Source: Deltaproteobacteria bacterium (GTDB lineage: Bacteria > Bdellovibrionota > FAC87 > UBA2466). Taken from it: a stretch of 34,835 nt of DNA. The stretch covers positions 1-34,835 of the forward strand of contig OMIX01000112.1 in assembly GCA_900299195.1 (NCBI GenBank), written 5' to 3'. A program made the position numbers and the translations under genes. The notes under the pieces are model-generated. The model had not been told where the DNA came from and made no database searches. It saw nothing but the letters and a program-made list of their open reading frames with translations. Of the stretch, positions 1 to 5,806 are shown in pieces (position 1 is the first letter of the stretch; each line of letters begins with the position of its first letter).

Positions 1-820
1 CCAAACCTAAAAGTCCGCTAATTTTGTGTTTGCTGATTTCATTTTTTACCCAATTAAAAGCGGTTTCAGCTAACCCTTCGGAGACTTTTAGGACCACGTT
101 ACCTACAAAACCATCGCAAATTACAATGTCTGTGGTTCCCCGGTAGATATCGAAACCTTCAACATATCCCTTGTAGTTAGGAACTTTGGCCTCTTTGAGC
201 AAAGCGTGGGTTTCACGGGTTAACTCATTTCCCTTACTTTCTTCTGATCCGTTGGAGAGAAGTCCAATAGAAGGTTTTTTCTTGTTTTCAACCAATTCGG
301 CGTAGATTCTTCCCATTTCAGCAAATTGAAAAAGATGGCTCGGTTTACAATCCACATTAGCTCCAGCATCTAAGAGAGTCACAAAGTTCTCCATGCTAGG
401 TAATTTTACTAAAATGGCGGGTCTTTCGACTCCATCAAGACGACCTAAAACCAAAATAGCCACCGCCATGACAGCACCACTGTTACCCGCAGAGATAAAG
501 GCGTGAGCTTTTCCTTCTTTGACTTGTTGAAGCCCGACATGGATGCTGGATTTTTTCTTTTTCCTCATCCCTTGAGAAGCGTGATCATCCATCGTGATGA
601 CCTCTTCTGCATGAAGAATTTGAAGGCGATCCGATTCTTTTTGTTTAAGACGTCCCAGTTTCTTAAGTAGGAGATCTCTGTCCCCCACTAATTGGATTTT
701 AATTTCAGGGTCGTCCGCTAGCGCTAATAGAGCTCCGTCTATATTGACGTCCGGAGCATGGTCTCCTCCCATGGCGTCAATAACGATACAGACACCCGAA
801 TTTAATTTGGGGGAGTTCAA
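1..820 (-). CDS. plsX: Phosphate acyltransferase PlsX (partial, C-terminus off the window)
   Basis: PlsX converts acyl-ACP to acyl-phosphate, feeding PlsY in membrane phospholipid synthesis. About 273 residues are visible. The family is usually about 330-350, so the C-terminus lies beyond base 1. The N-terminus carries the PlsX hallmark VIDAMGGDHAP, followed by ISAGNSGAVMA, LLDAGANVD and DIVICDGFVGNVVLK, all family motifs. The only start I can place in frame is TTG at 820-818, just after an in-frame stop; the context TTGAAGACTAATAC gives only a weak ribosome site. It begins 3 nt after the rpmF stop, so it is probably translationally coupled to rpmF. The order yceD-rpmF-plsX is the conserved bacterial arrangement. 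Identity is very secure; the exact start is less so. Confidence 0.95.
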   Translation of the reverse strand, partial: MNSPKLNSGVCIVIDAMGGDHAPDVNIDGALLALADDPEIKIQLVGDRDLLLKKLGRLKQKESDRLQILHAEEVITMDDHASQGMRKKKKSSIHVGLQQVKEGKAHAFISAGNSGAVMAVAILVLGRLDGVERPAILVKLPSMENFVTLLDAGANVDCKPSHLFQFAEMGRIYAELVENKKKPSIGLLSNGSEESKGNELTRETHALLKEAKVPNYKGYVEGFDIYRGTTDIVICDGFVGNVVLKVSEGLAETAFNWVKNEISKHKISGLLGL

Positions 821-823
821 GTA

Positions 824-1003
824 TTAGTCTTCAATATTTAAAACGCGCTTACCTTTATACCTGCTGCAACTTGGGCAAACTCGGTGAGGTAAAGTGGGCT
901 CTCCACAGTCTGGACAAGTGGTGACACTTGTCTTTTTAAGAGCCAAATGGCTTCTTCTTTTGGTTTTTCTGGTATGTGATTTACGTTTCTTAGGTACTCC
1001 CAC
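824..1003 (-). CDS. rpmF: 50S ribosomal protein L32 (59 aa, GTG start)
   Basis: This short gene encodes L32 of the large ribosomal subunit. The product begins MGVPKKRKSHTRKTKRRSH, the basic N-terminus typical of L32. A four-cysteine zinc ribbon follows, CPDCGEP ... HRVCPSC, then YKGKRV. Start is GTG at 1003-1001, with AGGAG at 1014-1010 and a 6-nt spacer. The Shine-Dalgarno lies in the end of the upstream DUF177 gene, leaving 3 nt between the two genes. The stop (TAA, 826-824) is 3 nt before plsX. The GTG start and small size make it easy to miss; a longer reading frame over the same bases in another phase is spurious. Confidence 0.95.
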   Translation of the reverse strand: MGVPKKRKSHTRKTKRRSHLALKKTSVTTCPDCGEPTLPHRVCPSCSRYKGKRVLNIED

Positions 1004-1006
1004 GAT

Positions 1007-1555
1007 CTACTCCTGTTTAAATAATTTAACTTCTTGAAGCACTGAAAAAGGGGTGACAGATTTTTTCTCTGCACACTGACACATTTTCGTGTTCAGGTTA
1101 CTCCCACATTGCTGGCAAATTCCTAAGCAATCGGGCTTGCATAAAGCCTGATATGGAATGCTTAAAAAGAACTGCTCGGTAATAATAGGATTTAAGTCGA
1201 TTTCATTACCTTCAAAAAAATTGATATCTAACTCTTCGCTCTCTTCGGTCAGTTCGGGAGAGCGCAACTTCCCTGAGGGAACATTGGCTAAAGCCACTTC
1301 AAAGGAAGAATTGACTTTAAGGTCAAACACCTCGGCACAACGAGCACAAGATTGTTCTACCGAACAACATAGCTTTCCTCTTAAATAGAAGTCGGGTTCT
1401 ACTTTAGTTAGATTGGCATCTACCCGTAGAGGAGTGTTGAATTGATAGCCCTGATTAGAGATTTCCTGAACTAGCTCTTTTAGCCAGGAATCCTTAGTAC
1501 TATCAAAGTGGAATAGATTTTCCCCTTCCACTAAACTTGTGACTGCAATTTTCAT
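1007..1555 (-). CDS. YceD/DUF177 family protein (23S rRNA accumulation protein)
   Basis: The gene encodes a 182-residue protein of the YceD/DUF177 family. In E. coli YceD is linked to 23S rRNA accumulation, and in many bacteria the gene sits just before rpmF, as here. The visible family pattern is a first cysteine cluster in the middle (CCSVEQSCARC, about residues 63-73) and a C-terminal set (CKPDCLGICQQCG, then CQC), consistent with zinc or metal binding. An acidic stretch rich in Glu lies between them. The stop is 3 nt before the rpmF GTG, so expression is probably coupled. It starts at ATG 1555-1553, 78 bp after the folE stop. The family assignment is based on pattern and synteny. Confidence 0.88.
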   Translation of the reverse strand: MKIAVTSLVEGENLFHFDSTKDSWLKELVQEISNQGYQFNTPLRVDANLTKVEPDFYLRGKLCCSVEQSCARCAEVFDLKVNSSFEVALANVPSGKLRSPELTEESEELDINFFEGNEIDLNPIITEQFFLSIPYQALCKPDCLGICQQCGSNLNTKMCQCAEKKSVTPFSVLQEVKLFKQE

Positions 1556-1633
1556 TAACTGTCTTACCCACCTTCAGGCTAATTTGACCCTAAACACCTT
1601 AAATAACAAACCGCGATAATGCAACAAGGTCAC

Positions 1634-2206
1634 CTATTTAATCAAGTTGAAAAACTCAGTTCTTGTGGCGGGATTACGAAAATCCCCCAAAAGTGAGCTG
1701 GTTGTTGTATAGGAGTTCTGTTTTTCTACCCCTCGCATCATCATGCACAGATGGCTAGCCTCCATAACTACTCCAACTCCCAGGGGATTTAGGTGATTCA
1801 TTAGGGCTTCAGCAATCTGCGAAGTTAACCTTTCTTGAACTTGAAGCCTTCTTGCAAAAGCATCTACAACTCGAGGAATTTTGGATAGGCCTATAATTTT
1901 GCCATTGGGAATATAGGCGACATGGCATTTCCCAAAAAAGGGCAGAAGATGATGCTCACAAAGACTATAGAGCTCGATATTCTTTACAATGACCATTTCA
2001 GAGTAGTCAGCATCAAAAAGAGCTTGATGAATGATTTCCACTGGGTTTTTGTCATACCCTTGGGTAAGAAACTTAAAAGCTTTAAGAAATCGAGAGGGAG
2101 TTTTTAACAAGCCATCTCGAGAGGGGTCTTCACCTACGGCCTCAAGTAAAGACGTGATATTTGATATAAGCTCTTGATTTAATTCTGGATTTTCTGTTTT
2201 TGTCAT
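1634..2206 (-). CDS. folE: GTP cyclohydrolase I
   Basis: FolE turns GTP into 7,8-dihydroneopterin triphosphate, the first step to folate, tetrahydrobiopterin or queuosine. The 190-residue length is normal. The catalytic zinc ligands are visible: Cys83 and His86 in [12 protein letters not shown] and Cys154 in [11 protein letters not shown]. The family blocks [20 protein letters not shown] and SLLGDF are present too. This is the zinc-dependent type IA enzyme. AAAGGG sits just upstream of the ATG at 2206. It follows the PTPS-family gene by 31 bp on the same strand; PTPS uses the FolE product, so the pair forms a pathway unit. A further 78 bp separate it from the yceD gene, so it may be the second gene of one long operon. 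Confidence 0.96.
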   Translation of the reverse strand: MTKTENPELNQELISNITSLLEAVGEDPSRDGLLKTPSRFLKAFKFLTQGYDKNPVEIIHQALFDADYSEMVIVKNIELYSLCEHHLLPFFGKCHVAYIPNGKIIGLSKIPRVVDAFARRLQVQERLTSQIAEALMNHLNPLGVGVVMEASHLCMMMRGVEKQNSYTTTSSLLGDFRNPATRTEFFNLIK

Positions 2207-2237
2207 GGGGTTGCCCTTTCATTCACAAACGACAACG

Positions 2238-2696
2238 TTAGAGATATTCTGGGCCGAAATATTCTACCCAATGGTAAAGAGAGCTAGCTAACTTTAACTT
2301 CATTAATCTCCAAGGTTCCTGTTGAGAGGCTTTCTGAATCTGGTCCCAAAGAACCATGACTACATTTTCCGAGGTAGGAATGAGTTCTTTTAAAAAGGGG
2401 ATATCCTCATTGAGATTTTTGTGGTCCAGAGGGACCACGACAATCTCTTTAAGTAACTGTTTTGCTTTAGCAAAGTCGATGACCATTCCCGTGGCGGGAT
2501 CCATTTCACCTTTAAAGGTCGCCTGTAGGGTGAAGTTGTGGCCGTGACCGTTAGGATTTGCACACTTGCCAAACAAAGCTACATTTTGCTCAAGACTCAA
2601 ATCCGGGCGATATAGTTTATGAGCAGCACAGAAGGCTACCTCTTGGGTCACATAGAGATATCTTTTCTCCTGAACAGGTTGATTAGAGCGACTCAT
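2238..2696 (-). CDS. 6-pyruvoyl-tetrahydropterin synthase family protein (eukaryote-like PTPS/QueD)
   Basis: The protein belongs to the PTPS/QueD family, which acts on dihydroneopterin triphosphate. Numbered from ATG 2696, zinc ligands are His26 (FCAAHKLY), His51 and His53 (NPNGHGHNF), catalytic Cys is 45 (FGKC) and the catalytic Asp-His pair is 91-92 (PLDHKNL). The Cys-x5-HGH spacing and strings such as LFGKCANPNGHGHN and DPATGMV resemble animal BH4-type PTPS more than QueD. The glutamate that anchors the pterin in animal PTPS (in KVYETDN) is replaced here: the aligned segment reads KLASSLYH. A TTG codon at 2723 would add nine residues; I prefer ATG 2696, which has AGGG 8 nt upstream. It precedes folE by 31 bp. 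BH4 synthesis, queuosine synthesis or an altered activity are all possible. Confidence 0.85.
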   Translation of the reverse strand: MSRSNQPVQEKRYLYVTQEVAFCAAHKLYRPDLSLEQNVALFGKCANPNGHGHNFTLQATFKGEMDPATGMVIDFAKAKQLLKEIVVVPLDHKNLNEDIPFLKELIPTSENVVMVLWDQIQKASQQEPWRLMKLKLASSLYHWVEYFGPEYL

Positions 2697-3055
2697 AGGG
2701 CGCACCCTACTAGAAACGGTCAATCAGTGCAATGGTAGCCTTGTTCGTGCCTGGATCTCTGAAGAAAAAAGAGTTTACCCTCTCTAAACTCGGGAATCAG
2801 AAAGTTAGGTCTCTAACACTTGTTTGACAGTTTGACACTTTTATCTAGAGCCGAATCCCATTGATAGGTGCCCAAACTTGGATGAAAGATAGGTATTCTG
2901 ATTGAAGTCACCCCCCGAAAAGACCGTGGCATATTGATTGCTCATACAACCTATCGAGCGAAAGTCTCGTGTGTCGCTCACAGGAACAATACACGAGGTA
3001 AATTTTGAAGTTAGAAGTTGAAGTTGAAGTTCAAATGGCTAAAGGAGACGCTGAA
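2697..3055. promoter_or_regulatory. Divergent intergenic region with alternative leader hairpins
   Basis: This stretch separates the minus-strand pterin cluster from the plus-strand secreted-protein gene and encodes no convincing protein. Two TTGACA hexamers lie in tandem at 2824-2829 and 2832-2837, but neither has a good -10 box at 16-18 bp. Two overlapping inverted repeats lie nearer the plus-strand gene: GAGCGA (2956-2961) with TCGCTC (2974-2979), and CTCGTGT (2966-2972) with ACACGAG (2991-2997). The left arm of the second lies inside the loop of the first, so they cannot form together. AAGGAG (3042-3047) serves the ATG at 3056. Confidence 0.5.
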
Positions 3056-4963
3056 ATGAAAAGCTCGAAAGTAGATATCAAAGCAAAGTTGTCCGTATGG
3101 AGCGGAGTTGCCCTAATGGCACTAGCGCTATCCTCGGGTAAACCTATACTCGCTGCTAACGATATCAAATTGTGGCACAAAGCTGAGAAACCCGCTGATC
3201 AAACGCTGCTTCTTCATTTGGAAGAGAAATCGCTCAAGACCGAAGCCGACGAGTTGATTTTTGGAAAAGACTCAAAGAAACCGGATTTGGAAGCCTTTTC
3301 AAAAAAGTTTTCGAAAGAGCCAGTTCAGTTCTTAGAGGCTATCAAAGCCGCTTGGGTTAAAGTGGATAAAGAAGATACCACTGAGAATAAAGACAAAGTT
3401 AAAGAGTTTAAAGAGAAGCTGATTAAAGACTTGGAATCGATTGATTTCAAAGCATTTGGAAAAGTTCACAAGAAAGACACTTTGATTGCACTCGTTAAGC
3501 AACTTTTTGAGAAAAAGATTGATAGTGAGTCGGCGATTGCTGAGCTTTTAGAAAATCCGCTCATTCAATTAGCTTTAGAGATTACAGATAAAGCACCTCA
3601 AAAAGACGAAGCTAAAAAAGATGAAGCTAAAAAAGATGAAGACAACACTGTGAAAAAAGACACCACAGCTCCCCCTACTAAAGAGGAACCTAAAAAGGAA
3701 GAACCCAAACCCGAACCTCCTAAGCCTCCAGTAACTCCGCCCGTAGGTGAAGTGGGTGATGATGCAGCTGACAGATTAAAAGCCCAACAACTTTGTGACG
3801 CCATCAAAGGAAAAGAGGCTAATCGAGAAGCTGAACTTCAAAAATTAATGGATGCTGCTAACCAAATCCTAAACTCCAAAGCTTCGGAGTCTTCGATTGA
3901 CCCAGCAGCTCTACAAAACAAAAAGAATGAGAAAGGCTTGGAAGAGATATTGCCTGGGTTGTTAGCGAATGCCTTAGGACAAGATAAGCAGGAGGATATC
4001 ACTCCAGCTCCCAATAATACTCAACCGTTCACGCCTACTGCAAGGAACGATCGAAATAACGATCCTAGTGCCTTCAATCAACCGTTACCGCAGCAAGCGC
4101 AGAATCAAAATCCTCCGTTCTTCTTGCCTCCGAACACCAATCCTGGAGTTGCTACTCCTGTCAGATTGGATCTGCCTTCAAATTCCGGGCAGCAAGAGTT
4201 GAGAGACGCCCAAGCGTTATCGGCTCAGAACGAAGGTAGAACACCGATTTCAGCTCAGTTAAGTCCCTTAGCTACTCCGATGGACTTGATGTCAGCTAGA
4301 GTCAAAGTAAAAACTGATATTCAGAAAACTCAGATTACTCTGACTAACGCTAAAGATAGAGCCGCTAAGCTTGATGAGCAGTTGGAAGAACTTAAAGAAG
4401 GGGGGCGTGCCGCGCTATCTCCTGAAGTTAAGAAGCAACAGGCTCAATTACAAAGCGATGTGGATACAGCTAAGAGAAACTATGATCAGCAACGACAAAT
4501 GTTGATGATGGTAGCTCCAGAGCAAAGAAATGAATTACAGAGCATGTTGATGACTCTTCAACAGGACTTGAACTTCAAAGAGCAAAAACTCTCTCAGTTC
4601 AATGCTAATGTGGATGTAGCCATCGAAGATGGTAACAAACAGATTAAGAAGTTAGCTAAAGTTCGAGACATGTTAAACTCAGAAGTTAACAAGTTGAACT
4701 CTCAGTTAGCTGGAATGAAAGAAGATGAGCAAGCTATCGGTCAGCTCATCAATCAAAACCAGCAGCTGCAAATGGCACAGTTTCAACAAGGTGGAGCAGT
4801 TCAAAACGTCAATAACGGTACCAGACTTCAAGGGTTCAGCGGAAACGTAGGCGGACCTAGAACTCAGCTTCCTTCAAGATTCGGTGGAGTTCTAAATAAT
4901 AATCGAGCAGTGACTCCGAATAATGGAAACGCAGTTCGAGGGCCGTTGAATCGAAACAATTGA
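3056..4963 (+). CDS. Secreted Lys/Pro/Gln-rich coiled-coil protein of unknown function
   Basis: I do not recognise a family. The 635-residue product starts with an export signal: basic KSSKVDIKAKLS, hydrophobic VWSGVALMALALSS, then PILAAND with a plausible signal peptidase I site. Next come a mostly helical charged domain, a Lys/Asp/Glu/Pro-rich linker (KKDEA repeats, then PKPEPPKPP), a short helical segment with one Cys, and an Asn/Pro/Gln-rich stretch. Then a long predicted coiled coil rich in Gln, Lys and Leu (about residues 410-580), and an Asn/Gly-rich tail. I chose ATG 3056 because AAGGAG lies 8 nt upstream and the signal peptide begins there; a TTG at 3005 and ATG at 3035 are in frame but lack good sites. 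It is probably periplasmic or surface-exposed. A folded RNA and terminator follow. Confidence 0.75.
   Translation: MKSSKVDIKAKLSVWSGVALMALALSSGKPILAANDIKLWHKAEKPADQTLLLHLEEKSLKTEADELIFGKDSKKPDLEAFSKKFSKEPVQFLEAIKAAWVKVDKEDTTENKDKVKEFKEKLIKDLESIDFKAFGKVHKKDTLIALVKQLFEKKIDSESAIAELLENPLIQLALEITDKAPQKDEAKKDEAKKDEDNTVKKDTTAPPTKEEPKKEEPKPEPPKPPVTPPVGEVGDDAADRLKAQQLCDAIKGKEANREAELQKLMDAANQILNSKASESSIDPAALQNKKNEKGLEEILPGLLANALGQDKQEDITPAPNNTQPFTPTARNDRNNDPSAFNQPLPQQAQNQNPPFFLPPNTNPGVATPVRLDLPSNSGQQELRDAQALSAQNEGRTPISAQLSPLATPMDLMSARVKVKTDIQKTQITLTNAKDRAAKLDEQLEELKEGGRAALSPEVKKQQAQLQSDVDTAKRNYDQQRQMLMMVAPEQRNELQSMLMTLQQDLNFKEQKLSQFNANVDVAIEDGNKQIKKLAKVRDMLNSEVNKLNSQLAGMKEDEQAIGQLINQNQQLQMAQFQQGGAVQNVNNGTRLQGFSGNVGGPRTQLPSRFGGVLNNNRAVTPNNGNAVRGPLNRNN
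3602..3640 (+). repeat. In-frame KKDEA repeat
   Basis: Nearly identical 15-bp units, the first and last trimmed, encode KDEA-KKDEA-KKDE inside the secreted coiled-coil protein. They open its charged, proline-rich linker. Units this similar at the DNA level suggest recent slippage duplication, so copy number may vary between strains. Confidence 0.7.
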
Positions 4964-4969
4964 TAGAAA

Positions 4970-5126
4970 AAGCTTAAAGCAAGGTCCCCCAAAGGACTTG
5001 AGCTTAAAGGGCTAAGAGGAACTACTAAGTAGAGTTGAAGTGGTTGTAGAGTTGGGTTTTCACGGTAGCTGAAGTTCCCGCGAAGAGTTGAGAGTAGTGA
5101 GAACCAAAGTTCCTCTTAAAGCCTTT
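4970..5126 (+). ncRNA. Candidate structured RNA (independent sRNA or 3'-UTR element)
   Basis: Bases just after the secreted-protein stop codon fold strongly. A first hairpin pairs 4980-4987 with 4994-5000 (one bulged G, 6-nt loop), extended by AAGCT 4970-4974 with AGCTT 5001-5005. A long helix then pairs 5007-5023 with 5108-5126: 11 continuous pairs (5013-5023 with 5108-5118), a 2-nt AA bulge, and 6 more pairs with one G-U. Inside it, GGTTTTCAC (5055-5063) pairs with GTGAGAACC (5097-5105) through one G-U. The loop contains a second AGTTCC (5073-5078) that could compete for the same left arm. A terminator follows at 5137. It matches no RNA family I know (not 6S, tmRNA, RNase P, SRP RNA or the c-di-GMP riboswitch). 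I see no clear dedicated promoter. Confidence 0.5.
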
Positions 5127-5136
5127 AAAAAATAAA

Positions 5137-5168
5137 AAAAGCCTCTAGCAGTTAAGCTGGGGGCTTTT
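5137..5168 (+). terminator. Rho-independent terminator after the secreted-protein gene and structured RNA
   Basis: A 13-bp stem pairs AAAAGCCTCTAGC (5137-5149) with GCTGGGGGCTTTT (5156-5168) through two G-U pairs and a 6-nt loop. T-rich sequence follows on the plus strand, and an A-run on the left would also allow some function in reverse. Confidence 0.85.
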
Positions 5169-5298
5169 GATTTTTGGGTCATAACCACTTTTCGGTTTTT
5201 CTTGTTTTCTGGACCACTTCTAAGCTTTGCATAAGCAAACTAAAACAATCCCTACCCCTGTTTTAAAAAGTCGTTAAGAAACGATAGAGTCTTTTTAA

Positions 5299-5317
5299 GT
5301 GTCTAAACTTTAGACAC
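5299..5317. promoter_or_regulatory. Perfect 19-bp palindrome (operator candidate)
   Basis: GTGTCTAAA-C-TTTAGACAC has 9-bp arms around one central base. Its right end is 36 bp upstream of the -35 box of the zinc-ribbon gene promoter, a position typical for an activator or a secondary operator. It has no T-tract, so it is unlikely to be a terminator. I do not recognise the motif as a known regulator site. Confidence 0.5.
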
Positions 5318-5353
5318 ACGTCCATCATTGGAAATGCCCATCCCACATGGTTT

Positions 5354-5382
5354 TTGACCCTAATCTCCGCATTGGATATACT
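5354..5382 (+). promoter_or_regulatory. Sigma-70 promoter of the zinc-ribbon gene
   Basis: A -35 box TTGACC (5354-5359) and a -10 box TATACT (5377-5382) are separated by exactly 17 bp. Each box matches consensus at five of six bases. Transcription would begin near 5389, giving a leader of about 36 nt. Confidence 0.75.
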
Positions 5383-5424
5383 TAAAGTAGATGTGCATTC
5401 CCTCTCTGCGGTAAGGTGGGCTTT

Positions 5425-5802
5425 ATGAAGAAAAGAAAGAGCCATCGATTAGCTCCCCGATTTCTAGTGGAGGATAAGTATAGCCCCAGTACCTACCTTC
5501 GACTCTGCCACCGTTGTTTGTTTTTAAATGAGGGCTCAAAATACATTGAAAAATGCAGTCGATGTGAAAGCCAATTCGCTGAGTTTTCAAGTAGTGGAAA
5601 ATCCGACTATAAAAAGATGGATTTTGAACATGAGGAAGATCCGATTCATGAAGCTATCACCGATTTTGACACTGACCACATTTCATCCGAAGAAGGTTCG
5701 GTTTCTGTGGATTCGGAAGAACACGATGATGATTCTGATGAAGAAGAAAAAGAACAAAAGAAGAGGGCTTATCCCATTAGCGGTTTAAGTGTTCTTTGGT
5801 AG
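5425..5802 (+). CDS. Small acidic zinc-ribbon protein, unknown function
   Basis: The family is not recognised. The 125-residue protein starts basic (MKKRKSHR), then has two CxxC pairs, CHRC and CSRC, about 16 residues apart, forming a probable zinc ribbon. The second half is very acidic (runs of Asp and Glu around residues 65-108), then a short basic patch and a C-terminal PISGLSVLW. A zinc ribbon followed by an acidic tail would suit a protein- or nucleic-acid-binding adaptor, but that is inference. I chose ATG 5425, with AAGGTGG just upstream; an in-frame GTG at 5416 lies inside that ribosome site. It has its own promoter and converges on rtcB, with the stops 4 bp apart. Confidence 0.75.
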   Translation: MKKRKSHRLAPRFLVEDKYSPSTYLRLCHRCLFLNEGSKYIEKCSRCESQFAEFSSSGKSDYKKMDFEHEEDPIHEAITDFDTDHISSEEGSVSVDSEEHDDDSDEEEKEQKKRAYPISGLSVLW

Positions 5803-5806
5803 CTCA

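Larger units (their letters stand above)
5169..5424 (+). promoter_or_regulatory. Intergenic region upstream of the zinc-ribbon gene
   Basis: No gene is seen here. It holds a perfect palindrome (5299-5317) and a good sigma-70 promoter (5354-5382), listed separately, plus a ribosome site AAGGTGG just before the ATG at 5425. From 5169 to 5290 I see nothing specific. Confidence 0.5.

Noticed and set aside
838-1074. A 78-codon minus-strand reading frame over rpmF
   Set aside because: It is the wrong phase. Another frame encodes L32 with four zinc cysteines and a Shine-Dalgarno, so this one is a shadow.
2824-2837. Tandem TTGACA boxes as a promoter of the secreted-protein gene
   Set aside because: No -10 box lies at 16-18 bp from either. 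The TATCTA at 2842 is only 12 bp from the first.
3602-3640. A short tandem repeat as a CRISPR or phase-variation array
   Set aside because: There are fewer than three full units, they are in frame and encode KKDEA; there are no spacers and the frame is kept.
4970-5168. c-di-GMP riboswitch, 6S, tmRNA, RNase P or SRP RNA
   Set aside because: The conserved segments of these families as I know them are absent, and the fold geometry does not match.
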